From Hoeflea marina (GTDB lineage: Bacteria; Pseudomonadota; Alphaproteobacteria; Rhizobiales; Rhizobiaceae), in the NCBI RefSeq assembly GCF_003182275.1, contig NZ_QGTR01000003.1:186001-250000 (forward strand): DNA of 64,000 nucleotides, given 5' to 3'. A model generated the notes under the pieces. That model made no database searches. It was not told the DNA's origin and saw only the letters and a program-made list of their open reading frames with translations. Positions 54,112 to 63,117 of the stretch are shown piece after piece. The position numbers and the translations under genes were made by a program. Numbering within the stretch: position 1 is the first letter of the stretch; the number at the start of each line of letters is the position of its first letter.

Positions 54112-54123
54112 CTAACATGCTAG
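54112..54123. promoter_or_regulatory. Operator-like site 3, CTAACATGCTAG
   Basis: This copy lies in the 261-base divergent gap between the binding-protein and ABC-ATPase genes. It overlaps the perfect palindrome CATGCTAGCATG, and another ATGCT-GTCA-AGCAT repeat lies just upstream. The extended 16-mer agrees with sites 1 and 2, so the transporter and the downstream catabolic genes are probably controlled by the same regulator. Confidence 0.62.
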
Positions 54124-54203
54124 CATGCCCAGGCGATGGACAGGGGCTGCCGGCTGGGCTACCAATTGCATTGCGTGCCAGAATTTCGGCGACAGGGGGG
54201 AAG

Positions 54204-55268
54204 ATGGCAGACGTCAGTATCCATGCGTTGCGCAAGGCCTATGGCGCGCTCGAAGTCATTCACGGCGTGGACGTCGAGATCCCCGACGGCGAGTTCGTCG
54301 TGCTCGTGGGGCCGTCGGGATGCGGAAAATCCACCCTTCTGCGCATGATCGCCGGGCTTGAGGGCATCAACGGGGGGACCATCAGCATCGGCGGCCAGGT
54401 GGTCAACAATCTGCCGCCGGCCGAGCGCAACATCGCCATGGTGTTCCAGAACTACGCCCTCTATCCCCACAAGACGGTGGCGGCGAACATGGGCTTCGCG
54501 CTGAAGATGCAAAAGATGGACAAGCCTCGGATCGAGGAAGAGGTCAACCGCGCCGCCGACATCCTCGGCCTCAAGCCCTATCTCGGCCGCTACCCGCGTG
54601 AACTCTCCGGCGGCCAGCGCCAGCGCGTGGCCATGGGCCGGGCCATCGTGCGCAACCCGAAGGTCTTCCTTTTCGACGAGCCGCTGTCCAATCTCGACGC
54701 CAAGCTCCGGGTGCAGATGCGCGCCGAGATCCGCGAACTGCACCAGCGACTTTCGACCACGACCGTCTATGTCACCCATGACCAGATCGAGGCGATGACC
54801 ATGGCCGACCGCATCGTGGTGATGCGCGACGGCCATATCTCGCAGATCGGCGCGCCGCTGGAGCTCTATGACCGGCCAGCCAATGCCTTCGTCGCCGGCT
54901 TCATCGGCTCGCCGTCGATGAACCTGATCCATGGCGCGGTCAAGCGCTCCGGCGGACAAGTCACGGTCGAGGCCGAGGGCCTGTCGCTCCCGGCGCCCGA
55001 CCTTGAGGGGATGACCGAGGGCCGCAAGGTGATCTTCGGCATCCGGCCCGAGCACCTCGATCTCGACAATCGCGGATTTGAGGCTTCGGTCGCCGTGGTC
55101 GAGCCGACAGGCGCGGAAACCCACGTGGTGCTTCGCGTTCCGGGCCGCGAAGTGGTCGCCGTGTTCCGTGAACGCCATGCCTTCCGGCCCGGCGATGTGG
55201 TTCGGCTGCTGCCGCAGCCCGCACTCGTGCACATGTTTGACGCAGACAGCGGCGCCCGAATCGGGTGA
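54204..55268 (+). CDS. Sugar ABC transporter ATP-binding protein, UgpC/MalK type
   Basis: A 354-residue ATPase with a C-terminal TOBE/regulatory domain (about 235-354). Walker A is GPSGCGKST, the signature LSGGQRQR, Walker B VFLFDEP and the switch VTHDQIEA. The ATG at 54204 follows a GGGGGG-AAG ribosome site; the frame is open further upstream without similarity. It is separated by a divergent promoter from its permeases and binding protein, and is followed at once by the FucU-like gene, so it is transcribed with the catabolic genes. Confidence 0.92.
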   Translation: MADVSIHALRKAYGALEVIHGVDVEIPDGEFVVLVGPSGCGKSTLLRMIAGLEGINGGTISIGGQVVNNLPPAERNIAMVFQNYALYPHKTVAANMGFALKMQKMDKPRIEEEVNRAADILGLKPYLGRYPRELSGGQRQRVAMGRAIVRNPKVFLFDEPLSNLDAKLRVQMRAEIRELHQRLSTTTVYVTHDQIEAMTMADRIVVMRDGHISQIGAPLELYDRPANAFVAGFIGSPSMNLIHGAVKRSGGQVTVEAEGLSLPAPDLEGMTEGRKVIFGIRPEHLDLDNRGFEASVAVVEPTGAETHVVLRVPGREVVAVFRERHAFRPGDVVRLLPQPALVHMFDADSGARIG

Positions 55269-55306
55269 AGTCGGCTGCAATGAAGGCCAACGAGGAGGAG
55301 GACAGA

Positions 55307-55759
55307 ATGCTCAAGGGGGTCGACCCGCGACTGAATGCCGAGGTGCTCTACGCGCTTCGGGCGATGGGGCATGGCGACACGCTGGTGATCGCCGACACCA
55401 ACTTTCCCTCCGAATCCGTTGCACGCCAGACAGTGATCGGCGACCTGCTGCGGATGGACAACCTGACGGCTGCCGAAGCGGTCGAGGCCGTGCTCTCCGT
55501 GCTCCCGCTCGACACCTTCGTCGATGATTTCGCAGGGCGGATGGAGATGGTCGATGCGCCGAAGGAGATTCCGGCCGTCCAGGGAGAGGTGCAGAAGGCG
55601 ATCGACGCGGCCGAAGGACGGCCGAGGCCGATGATCGCCATCGAGCGGTTTGCCTTCTACGACAAGGCCAGGGAGGCCTTTGCTGTCATCCAGACGGGCG
55701 AGCGCCGCTTCTACGGCTGCTTCATCTTCCGCAAGGGCGTCATTCCGCCAGAGGCCTGA
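55307..55759 (+). CDS. RbsD/FucU-family sugar mutarotase
   Basis: A 150-residue mutarotase that interconverts anomers of L-fucose or a similar sugar. The N-terminal AMGHGDTLVIADTNFP holds the catalytic histidine, and YGCFIFRKGV near the end holds the conserved tyrosine region. GAGGAGGAGGA precedes the ATG at 55307. An upstream GTG overlapping the ATPase stop is possible but adds unconserved sequence. It supplies the beta-anomer for the aldose dehydrogenase. Confidence 0.86.
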   Translation: MLKGVDPRLNAEVLYALRAMGHGDTLVIADTNFPSESVARQTVIGDLLRMDNLTAAEAVEAVLSVLPLDTFVDDFAGRMEMVDAPKEIPAVQGEVQKAIDAAEGRPRPMIAIERFAFYDKAREAFAVIQTGERRFYGCFIFRKGVIPPEA

Positions 55760-55769
55760 GGAGACCTTC

Positions 55770-56690
55770 ATGTCCCGTGTCGTCATTCTCGGCGTCTTCG
55801 TCGCCGACACCGCCTATCGCGCCGACCGCGCCCCCAGAATGGGCGAGACCATTCTCGGCCAGAGTTTTGCGCTCGGTCCCGGTGGCAAAGGGTCGAACCA
55901 GGCCGTGGCTGCGGCCAGGGCGGGGGCGGACACCCATTTCATCACCCGGCTCGGGCGCGACACCTTCGCCGACATGGCGCTCAAGACCTGGGCGGAGGCC
56001 GGCGTGACGCCCGCCGTCACGCAGCATGACGACAGCTATACCGGAGCTGCCTATATCTTCGTGGAGGCCGCGACCGGCAACAACGCCATCATCGTCTGCC
56101 CGGGCGTTGCGGGCCTGATCTCGGAAGACGACATCGAGGCGCGCCGCGATCTGATTTCGGGCGCCGCGGTGTTCGTGACCCAGCTGGAACAGCCGCTGCC
56201 GGCGGCGATGCGGGCCTTGCAGATCGCCCGCGAGGGCGGCGCGAGAACGGTGCTCAATCCCGCGCCCGCGGCCCCGCTGCCAGACGGCATGCTGGCGCTG
56301 TGCGACTATGTGACGCCGAACGAATCCGAGGCCGAGGCGCTGACCGGCCTTCCGGTGACCACCATCAACGAAGCCATCGAGGCGGCGAAGGCTCTGGTAG
56401 CCGCCGGCGCCGGTGCCGCCATCATCACGCTGGGCGAGAAGGGCGCGCTTTATCATGATGGCGGTGTGACCGTGCATGTGGACGCCTACAACGCGGGGCC
56501 CGTGGCCGAAACCACCGGAGCGGGCGACGCCTTCAACGGCGGCTTTGCCGCGGCTCTCGCCCGCGGCGAGCAGCCGGTGGACGCGGTGCGCTACGGCTGC
56601 GCCACCGCCGGAATCTCCGTGACCCGGCGCGGCACCGCGCCGTCGATGCCCTCGGCGGACGAAATCGCGGCGCTGATGGCGCGCGGCTGA
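55770..56690 (+). CDS. Ribokinase-family kinase
   Basis: A 306-residue PfkB kinase. GPGGKGSNQAVAAARAGAD is the N-terminal signature and TTGAGDAFNGGFAAAL the catalytic one. The ATG at 55770 lies 10 bases after the mutarotase stop and follows GAGGAGA. It is closer to true ribokinases than the other PfkB kinase in this cluster. It sits in the operon with FucU, the SDR and the FAH hydrolase, which are non-phosphorylating steps, so its substrate is not obvious. Confidence 0.84.
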   Translation: MSRVVILGVFVADTAYRADRAPRMGETILGQSFALGPGGKGSNQAVAAARAGADTHFITRLGRDTFADMALKTWAEAGVTPAVTQHDDSYTGAAYIFVEAATGNNAIIVCPGVAGLISEDDIEARRDLISGAAVFVTQLEQPLPAAMRALQIAREGGARTVLNPAPAAPLPDGMLALCDYVTPNESEAEALTGLPVTTINEAIEAAKALVAAGAGAAIITLGEKGALYHDGGVTVHVDAYNAGPVAETTGAGDAFNGGFAAALARGEQPVDAVRYGCATAGISVTRRGTAPSMPSADEIAALMARG

Positions 56691-56743
56691 ACTGCAACCC
56701 CAGATATGGATCCCGGTCGACGCCGGACAGGAGACGGACAACC

Positions 56744-57478
56744 ATGACAATGACGCTCTCGGGAAAGACCGCTCTGGTGACCGCCGCCGGCCAGGGCATC
56801 GGCCGAGCCACGGCGCTGGCCTTCGCCAAGGCGGGGGCCATTGTGCACGCCACCGACATCAACGAGGCGCTTCTCTCCGCCTATGCTGGGGAAACCGGCA
56901 TCACCACCCGCAAGGTCGATGTGCTCGATTCCGCCTCGGTCAACGCCGCGGTGGCCGGGATCGGCGCGGTGGATATCCTGTTCAACTGCGCCGGCTTCGT
57001 CCATTCCGGCACGGTTCTGGAAGCGTCCGACGAGGATCTCGATTTCGCCTACGACCTCAACGTTAAGTCGATGGTGCGCACCATCCGCGCGGTGCTGCCG
57101 GGCATGTTGCAGCGCAAGAACGGCGTCATCATCAACATGTCGTCGGTGGCCTCGAGCATGACCGGCGTGCCCAACCGCTTCGCCTATGGCATGAGCAAGG
57201 CCGCGGTGATCGGGCTCACCAAATCGGTCGCCGCCGACTATGTCGGCAAGGGCATCCGCTGCAACGCCATCTGCCCCGGCACCGTCGAAAGCCCCTCGCT
57301 GCAGGACCGCATGCGGGCGCAGGGCGACTATGACACGGCGCGCGCCGCCTTCATCGCCCGCCAGCCGATGGGCCGGCTGGGCCAGCCGGAGGAAATCGCC
57401 GAGCTGGCGCTTTATCTCGCCGGCGCAAGCTTCACCACCGGACAGGCCTATGCCATTGATGGCGGCTGGACGATCTGA
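56744..57478 (+). CDS. SDR dehydrogenase, 2-keto-3-deoxy-L-fuconate type
   Basis: A 244-residue SDR. The cofactor loop is the unusual TAAGQGIGRA rather than TGxxxGIG, as in the DHRS6/2-keto-3-deoxyfuconate dehydrogenase branch. The catalytic residues are in INMSSVASS and YGMSK. In the fucose pathway it oxidises C4 of 2-keto-3-deoxy-L-fuconate to the 2,4-diketo acid, and the FAH hydrolase gene follows by 24 bases. The ATG at 56744 follows GGAGACGG. Confidence 0.85.
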   Translation: MTMTLSGKTALVTAAGQGIGRATALAFAKAGAIVHATDINEALLSAYAGETGITTRKVDVLDSASVNAAVAGIGAVDILFNCAGFVHSGTVLEASDEDLDFAYDLNVKSMVRTIRAVLPGMLQRKNGVIINMSSVASSMTGVPNRFAYGMSKAAVIGLTKSVAADYVGKGIRCNAICPGTVESPSLQDRMRAQGDYDTARAAFIARQPMGRLGQPEEIAELALYLAGASFTTGQAYAIDGGWTI

Positions 57479-57502
57479 TTTTCAAGGACGGGAGAGAGAC
57501 GC

Positions 57503-58348
57503 ATGAAATTCGTACGATACGGGGCCGAGGGCGCCGAGAAGCCGGGCATGATCGATGCATCGGGACAGTTGCGCGACCTGTCGGGCCACATCGCCGATCT
57601 GTCGGGCGCGACGCTGGATCCCTCGCGTCTGGCCGAGATCGGCGAGATCGATGCATCCAGCCTGCCCAAGGTCGACGGCATGCCCCGCCTCGGGCCCTGC
57701 GTCGCGGGCACTGGCAAGTTCATCTGCATCGGGCTCAACTACTCCGATCACGCCGCCGAAACCGGGGCCACGGTGCCGCCGGAGCCGATCATCTTCATGA
57801 AGGCCACCTCGGCGATTTGCGGTCCCAATGACAATCTCGTCATTCCGCGCGGCTCCGAAAAGACCGACTGGGAGGTCGAGCTCGGCGTGGTCATCGGCAA
57901 GACCGCCAAATATGTCAGCGAAGACGAGGCCATGGACTACGTGGCCGGCTACTGCACCATCCATGACGTGTCCGAGCGCGCCTTCCAGGCCGAGCATTCG
58001 GGCCAGTGGACGAAGGGCAAGTCGGCCGACACCTTCGGCCCCACCGGCCCATGGCTGGTGACCAGGGACGAGGTGGCCGATCCACAGAATCTGGGCATGT
58101 GGCTGACGGTCAACGGCGAGAAAATGCAGAACGGCTCGACCCGGACCATGGTCTACGGTGTGAAGTTCCTGGTTTCCTATCTCAGCCGCTTCATGTCGCT
58201 CAGGCCGGGCGACATCATCTCCACCGGCACGCCGCCCGGCGTCGGCCTCGGCATGAAGCCGCAACGCTTTCTCAAGCCAGGCGACGTCGTCGAACTCGGG
58301 GTCGAAGGCCTCGGCACCCAGAAGCAGACCTGCGTCGCCGACACATAG
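57503..58348 (+). CDS. FAH-family hydrolase, 2,4-diketo-3-deoxy-L-fuconate hydrolase type
   Basis: A 281-residue fumarylacetoacetate hydrolase-fold enzyme. Metal ligands fit the pair of glutamates in DWEVELGVVIGK and the aspartate in CTIHDVSERAFQ. C-C bond hydrolases of this branch split 2,4-diketo-3-deoxy sugar acids into pyruvate and a hydroxyacid (lactate from fuconate). The order SDR then FAH is typical of that route. GGGAGAGAG precedes the ATG. It is the last gene before a bidirectional-type hairpin. Confidence 0.88.
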   Translation: MKFVRYGAEGAEKPGMIDASGQLRDLSGHIADLSGATLDPSRLAEIGEIDASSLPKVDGMPRLGPCVAGTGKFICIGLNYSDHAAETGATVPPEPIIFMKATSAICGPNDNLVIPRGSEKTDWEVELGVVIGKTAKYVSEDEAMDYVAGYCTIHDVSERAFQAEHSGQWTKGKSADTFGPTGPWLVTRDEVADPQNLGMWLTVNGEKMQNGSTRTMVYGVKFLVSYLSRFMSLRPGDIISTGTPPGVGLGMKPQRFLKPGDVVELGVEGLGTQKQTCVADT

Positions 58349-58370
58349 CCGCCCCTGAGTGGAAACGGAC

Positions 58371-58399
58371 GGCCCGGCAGCGCAACCGCTCGCCGGGCC
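58371..58399 (+). terminator. Hairpin after the FAH hydrolase gene
   Basis: GGCCCGGC and GCCGGGCC form an 8-bp stem with a 13-base loop, followed by TCTTC. It lies between two convergent genes and could end transcription from both sides. Confidence 0.6.
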
Positions 58400-58449
58400 T
58401 CTTCATGCCCGCAATCGGTTCAGCAGTCGGTTCGGACCGAGATGCCCGC

Positions 58450-58740
58450 TCACGGCCGCGCGCCGTCCCAGGTCACGAGATTTCGGCCGACGATCATCGG
58501 CGCGATGGTGGCGCGGCAATCGGCCATGTGGGCGGTCCTGCCATGAGCCTCAAAGGCGGCAAGGTCGTCATAGACCTCGTGGAGATGCACCTGGCCGGGA
58601 CGGGTGGAATCGGTCCAGACCTCGAAGGCCCGACAGCCAGGCTCCAACGCCAGGCAATCGGCGGAATGCTTCCCGATGCGGGCGAGAAAACGGTCGAACT
58701 CTTCCAGCCTGATCTCGAATGTGACACTGACGCAGTACAT
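58450..58740 (-). CDS. ABM-domain putative quinol monooxygenase
   Basis: A 96-residue dimeric alpha/beta-barrel protein of the antibiotic biosynthesis monooxygenase (ABM) superfamily: MYCVSVTFEIRLEEFDRFL, EPGCRAFEVW and VHLHEVYDDLAAFEAHGRT are typical. GAGGAGCG precedes the ATG at 58740. It lies downstream of the aldolase/SDR fusion after a strong hairpin. Members cover quinol oxidation, LsrG-like isomerisation and unknown roles; it might act on a reactive sugar-derived by-product. Confidence 0.72.
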   Translation of the reverse strand: MYCVSVTFEIRLEEFDRFLARIGKHSADCLALEPGCRAFEVWTDSTRPGQVHLHEVYDDLAAFEAHGRTAHMADCRATIAPMIVGRNLVTWDGARP

Positions 58741-58814
58741 GGTGGCGCTCCTCAATGTTGTGCCTGTGACGGTGGCCAGCGACTGGCCGGATCGGCGGCA
58801 GGATTGCAGCAAAC

Positions 58815-58836
58815 CCGCCCGGGCAAGCCCGGGCGG
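58815..58836 (-). terminator. Hairpin after the aldolase/SDR fusion gene
   Basis: CCGCCCGGGC and GCCCGGGCGG are exact complements around a two-base centre, so the stem is about 9 bp with a tight loop, followed by GTTTGC on the minus strand. It lies between the fusion gene and the ABM gene and should reduce expression of the latter. Confidence 0.6.
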
Positions 58837-58858
58837 CCTGTTTCCGTCCGGCTCGGGT

Positions 58859-60931
58859 TCAGCGCAGCGCCGCCTCGATGTTGCCGCCATCGACGGTGAT
58901 CACATGCGCGGTGGTGCGCTCGGACCGGGCCAGCGCCACGAAGGCGTCGGCGACATGGCTCGCCTCCACCTCGGCCTTCAACAAGTTGCCCGCCATGTAG
59001 GTGTCGACGCTGATGCCGCGGGCCTTGGCGCGCGACTCGATGAAATCGTCGGTGAGCAGGCCCGAGCGGATGCGGTCGGCATTCACCCCGTTGACCCTTA
59101 TGCCCCGGTCGCCAAGTTCGAGCGCCAGTTGCCGGACAAGGAAGAATGTCGCAGCCTTGGGCAGGCCGTAGGCGCCGAAGCCCTTGCCGGGATTGACCGC
59201 CTGCTTGGAGACATTGAACAGCATCTGGCCGCCCCTGCCCTGGGCAGCAAACAACCTGGAGGCCGCGCGCGCCAGGGAGAGATGCGAGAAGAAGTTGAGC
59301 TCGAAGCTCGACCGGATGGCCGCCTCCTCCATCTCGAGGATCGAGCCGGCGATGGCAGCACCCGCATTGGAGACCAGGATGTCGAGACCGCCGAAGCGGG
59401 CCGCCACCTTCTGCAGGATTTCGTCGGCCGCGCCCGCGGCCGTGAGATCCGCCTCGATTGCCAGTGCATGGCCGCCAAGCCTTGCGGCAGCCTTGCGGCA
59501 GGCCTCGCCGTCCCGATCAACGACCGCAAGGGTGGCGCCGAGACCCGCGAAGGCCCTGGCGATGGCAAAGCCGATGGCGCCGGCGCCGCCGGTGACCAGC
59601 ACCACCCGGCCGGCGAATTCCTTCGACTTGGCGCCCGCGAGCTTGGCCTGCTCGAGCGACCAATATTCCATCTCGAACAGTTCCTCTGAACTGACGGGAC
59701 GGAATTCGCCGATTGCCTCGCCGAAGGTCATCACCTCGATGTTCTGCTCGAGAATGTCGGCGGTGGCCGATGCGATGTTGGCGTCCTTGCCGATGCCGAC
59801 GACACCGACGCCGTAAATCCAGGCAGCACACGGATGTGGCTCCAGCATCACCTTGACGCCGCCCAGCCGTTTGTTCTGCGCTTCGAAACGATCCCGATAC
59901 CTGGCGACGAAAGCATCGACCTTGGCCTCGATCGCCGTCGCGCCGCCCTCGACATCGGCGCGGTCCAGATTGAGCATCTCACCCTTGGCGCGGATGACAT
60001 GGTCGGGGGAGCCAACCCCGCGGGTGGCGAGTTCGTCGAGATCGGTGCGGGCGAGGAATTCCTCGACCACCGGACCGCTGCGCACGTCCATGATCACCGG
60101 CATCGGGCCGGTGCCGTGATGGTCGCCGCGCACCCGGGCGACAGCGCCGCGCAGCACCGGCAGCACGTCCGCGGCGATGTCGGCGTCGATCGGCGCGCGC
60201 AGGCGGTGCACGGAGGTGGCGAAGCCGCGCCCGCCGGCCCGTTCGGCAAGATAGGCCTCGACCTCGTTGGTGTGGCTGATGACACGGTCATAGCTCTCGC
60301 GCGCCGTGGGACCGAAGGTGAAGTGACCGTGCTGGAGCAGCACCAGGCCCTCGACGTCCGGATTGGCGTCATAGATCTCCGCGGCTTTCCGCGCCAGGTC
60401 GAAGCCCGGCATGATGAAGGGCACGACCGCCAGGCGGTCGCCGAAGATCTCGGCGATCACCTCTTCCGCATTGGGCAGGTTGGCGATGGCCAGGAAGGCG
60501 CTGGCATGGGTGTGGTCGACATAGGTGTGCGGCAGATAGGCATGCAGCAGCGTCTCGACGGACGGATTGGGGGCGCCGGAATCGATCAGGTTGGCGCGCT
60601 GGATGTTGACCATGTCCTCGTCCGACAGCCGGTCGAGCTGGCGCAGTGCCATCAGCGGCTCCATGCGCACGCCGGGAAGGCCGGGCGCCAGGAGCGAATC
60701 GAGGTCCCAGCCCGACCCCTTCACATGCAGCACCCGGATCGGCTCGCCAAAGAGGTTGCTGCGGGTGAGCTTGACAGACGTGTTGCCGCCGCCATGCTGG
60801 ACGAGGTCCGGGTCGGAGCCGATCAGGCGGGACGAATAGACCCTGAGCGCCAGTTCCCTGTCGGCCGGATCCCCCCCCGCCTTTTCCATCCAGCTCTCAG
60901 CTTCCTCAACATTCCACTTGTTCTGACGCAT
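58859..60931 (-). CDS. Class II aldolase/short-chain dehydrogenase fusion (RhaD-type)
   Basis: A 690-residue bifunctional protein. Residues 1-400 are a class II aldolase with zinc-ligand histidines in YVDHTHASAFLAI and LLQHGHFTFG; the C-terminal 260 residues are an SDR with VTGGAGAIGFAIARAFAGLG and a YGLPKAA catalytic motif. Such fusions are called rhamnulose-1-phosphate aldolase/lactaldehyde dehydrogenase, and would split a ketose 1-phosphate and act on the aldehyde. The ATG at 60931 follows GGAGAG. It is divergent from a SorC regulator. No rhamnose kinase or isomerase is adjacent, but mtnK and mtnA are, so 5-methylthioribulose or 5-deoxyribulose 1-phosphate is a possible substrate. Confidence 0.85.
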   Translation of the reverse strand: MRQNKWNVEEAESWMEKAGGDPADRELALRVYSSRLIGSDPDLVQHGGGNTSVKLTRSNLFGEPIRVLHVKGSGWDLDSLLAPGLPGVRMEPLMALRQLDRLSDEDMVNIQRANLIDSGAPNPSVETLLHAYLPHTYVDHTHASAFLAIANLPNAEEVIAEIFGDRLAVVPFIMPGFDLARKAAEIYDANPDVEGLVLLQHGHFTFGPTARESYDRVISHTNEVEAYLAERAGGRGFATSVHRLRAPIDADIAADVLPVLRGAVARVRGDHHGTGPMPVIMDVRSGPVVEEFLARTDLDELATRGVGSPDHVIRAKGEMLNLDRADVEGGATAIEAKVDAFVARYRDRFEAQNKRLGGVKVMLEPHPCAAWIYGVGVVGIGKDANIASATADILEQNIEVMTFGEAIGEFRPVSSEELFEMEYWSLEQAKLAGAKSKEFAGRVVLVTGGAGAIGFAIARAFAGLGATLAVVDRDGEACRKAAARLGGHALAIEADLTAAGAADEILQKVAARFGGLDILVSNAGAAIAGSILEMEEAAIRSSFELNFFSHLSLARAASRLFAAQGRGGQMLFNVSKQAVNPGKGFGAYGLPKAATFFLVRQLALELGDRGIRVNGVNADRIRSGLLTDDFIESRAKARGISVDTYMAGNLLKAEVEASHVADAFVALARSERTTAHVITVDGGNIEAALR

Positions 60932-60961
60932 TGCGCTCTCCACTATCGATCTCAATTCGAA

Positions 60962-60990
60962 TTTGACAAATGTCACTATGCATTGTCAAA
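60962..60990. promoter_or_regulatory. Inverted repeat between the fusion gene and the SorC regulator
   Basis: TTTGACAA-N13-TTGTCAAA is a perfect 8-base inverted repeat; the inner TGACAAATGTCA is a second palindrome. It lies in the 85-base divergent gap and is the likely operator of the SorC-family regulator. Confidence 0.58.
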
Positions 60991-61016
60991 TGTGAAATCG
61001 GAGTGACGGAGCGAAA

Positions 61017-61997
61017 ATGGCATCGACTGTGACAAGGCGATCCTCGAGACAGCTCAGCGGCGAAGACATCGTCGTCGAGACCGCATGGCTCTACTACCAC
61101 GACGGCATGAACCAGAACGAGATCGCCACGCATCTGCAGGTCTCTCGCGCCACCGTGGTCAACTATCTGCAGGAGGCGCGGGAGCGCGGCTTCATCCACA
61201 TCAGGCTGGCGCCGGAAGCCTTCACCGGCCACAGGCTGGCCACCGAGCTGTGCAGCCGGTTCGCGCTGAAGGCCGCCTATGTGCTGCCGGAAGGCGTCGA
61301 GAGGAGCGAGGACCAGGCGCAGCGCGTCACGCGCGGCGCCGCCGGCTGGCTGCCGGGACTGCTCGAGCCCGGCGACCGGCTCGGCGTCGCCTGGGGCAAG
61401 ACCATCTACGATCTGGCCGAACAGCTTGAGCAGACGACCATTCCGGCGCTCACCGTGATGCAACTGGTCGGCTCCATGGCCACACCCTACGGCTTCTCGG
61501 CCGATGTCTGCTCGTCGGAAGTGGCACGCAAATTCTCCGCCACCTGCATCAACCTGCATGTGCCGGCAGTGCTGAGCACGGCGGAGATCGCCCAGACGCT
61601 GCGTCAGGAAGCCACCATCGCCCATCAATTGAGCGCCATCAGGACCTGTAACAAGACGCTGTTCGCGGTCGGCTCCTGCAAGCACGACAGCCACGTGGTC
61701 TCCAGCGGCGTGGCGACCGACGCCGAGCTCGACGACTATGTGGCGCGGGGCGCCGCCGGCGTGCTCTGCGGCCGCTTCATCGATGCCTGGGGCAAGCCCA
61801 TCCACGGACCGCTCGACGAGCGGATGATGGGCATCGAGCTCGAGGAACTCACCGGCAAGGACATGGGCCTGCTGGTCTCCGTCGGCGTCGAACGGGTGGT
61901 CGCGGCGGTGGCGGCGCTGCGCGGCGGCTACGCCACGCATCTCGTCACCAACCTGTCCTCGGCGCAGGCCATTCTCGAGCTGTCCGAGCCGGCCTGA
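61017..61997 (+). CDS. SorC-family sugar-binding transcriptional regulator
   Basis: A 326-residue regulator. The N-terminal helix-turn-helix reads NQNEIATHLQVSRATVVNYL (about residues 32-51), and the rest is the SorC sugar-phosphate-binding domain with GVAWGKTIYDLA and VGSCKHDSHVV. The ATG at 61017 is the first codon of the family alignment. Divergent placement points to control of the aldolase/SDR fusion by a phosphorylated sugar. It converges on mtnA with a 16-base gap. Confidence 0.88.
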   Translation: MASTVTRRSSRQLSGEDIVVETAWLYYHDGMNQNEIATHLQVSRATVVNYLQEARERGFIHIRLAPEAFTGHRLATELCSRFALKAAYVLPEGVERSEDQAQRVTRGAAGWLPGLLEPGDRLGVAWGKTIYDLAEQLEQTTIPALTVMQLVGSMATPYGFSADVCSSEVARKFSATCINLHVPAVLSTAEIAQTLRQEATIAHQLSAIRTCNKTLFAVGSCKHDSHVVSSGVATDAELDDYVARGAAGVLCGRFIDAWGKPIHGPLDERMMGIELEELTGKDMGLLVSVGVERVVAAVAALRGGYATHLVTNLSSAQAILELSEPA

Positions 61998-62013
61998 ACC
62001 CCCACGGCCCGCT

Positions 62014-63117
62014 TCAGGCAGCCGTGCGGCGCTCGGGAAACAGCTTGAGCAGACCCTCGCGGCTGGCCTCGGCGACGCCGCGCTCGGTGATCAGTCCGGT
62101 CACCAGCCGCGCCGGAGTGACGTCGAAGGCGGGATTGGCTCCGCGGGTGCCGTCCGGAGAGATCTGCACCGAGGCCACCGAGCCGTCATCGAGCTTGCCG
62201 AAGACCTTCGTCACCTCGCCGTCGTCGCGCTCCTCGATCGGGATCTCGCGCACGCCGTCATTGACGGTCCAGTCGATGGTGCTCGAGGGAAGCGCCACGT
62301 AGAACGGGACATCGTTGTCGCGGGCGGCAAGCGCCTTGAGATAGGTGCCGATCTTGTTGCAGACATCGCCGGAGGCGGTGGTGCGGTCGGTGCCGACAAT
62401 CACCATGTCGACCTGACCGTGCTGCATCATGTGGCCGCCGGCATTGTCGACGATCAGCCGGTGCGAGATGCCGTGGCTGTTCATCTCCCAGGCAGTCAGC
62501 TGGGCGCCCTGGTTGCGCGGCCGGGTCTCGTCGACCCAGACATGGATGTCGAGACCCGCCTCCACCGCCTGGTACATGGGCGAGGTCGCAGTTCCCCAGT
62601 CCACCGTCGCCAGCCAGCCGGCGTTGCAGTGGGTGAGGATGTTGACCGGCTCGCCCTTCGGCTTGCTGCGCGCGATCTCGCGGATGATCTCGAGCCCGTG
62701 CAGGCCGATGCGGCGGTTGGTCTCCACATCCTCGTCGGCCACGGCGTGCGCCCGCCGGATGGCGGCATCGGCGCGCGCGGCGGGCGCCAGCGGCGAAAGC
62801 AGCCCGCGCATGTCATCGAGCGCCCAGCGCAGATTGATCGCGGTGGGCCGCGTCTCGTGCAACACCTCCCAGGCATGATCGAGCGAAGCATCGGACGGAT
62901 CGCGGGCCATCTCGATCGCCATGCCGTAGGCGGCGGTGGCGCCGATCAGCGGCGCGCCGCGCACCCACATGTCGCGGATCGCGGTGGCAAACTCGTCAAG
63001 CGTCTTGAGGCTGACGACGCGGAACTCGTGCGGCAGCCAGCGCTGGTCGATGATCCTGACCTCGCCGGTTGCGGACTCGACCCAGATCGAGCGGAATGCG
63101 GTATCTCCGACCTTCAT
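62014..63117 (-). CDS. mtnA: S-methyl-5-thioribose-1-phosphate isomerase
   Basis: A 367-residue isomerase that makes 5-methylthioribulose 1-phosphate. The catalytic cysteine is in [17 protein letters not shown] and the catalytic aspartate in [18 protein letters not shown]. The ATG at 63117 gives the standard start [12 protein letters not shown] and overlaps the mtnK stop as ATGA; upstream in-frame sequence belongs to mtnK in another frame. With MtnK it performs the first two steps of methionine salvage or of a dihydroxyacetone-phosphate shunt. Confidence 0.94.
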   Translation of the reverse strand: MKVGDTAFRSIWVESATGEVRIIDQRWLPHEFRVVSLKTLDEFATAIRDMWVRGAPLIGATAAYGMAIEMARDPSDASLDHAWEVLHETRPTAINLRWALDDMRGLLSPLAPAARADAAIRRAHAVADEDVETNRRIGLHGLEIIREIARSKPKGEPVNILTHCNAGWLATVDWGTATSPMYQAVEAGLDIHVWVDETRPRNQGAQLTAWEMNSHGISHRLIVDNAGGHMMQHGQVDMVIVGTDRTTASGDVCNKIGTYLKALAARDNDVPFYVALPSSTIDWTVNDGVREIPIEERDDGEVTKVFGKLDDGSVASVQISPDGTRGANPAFDVTPARLVTGLITERGVAEASREGLLKLFPERRTAA

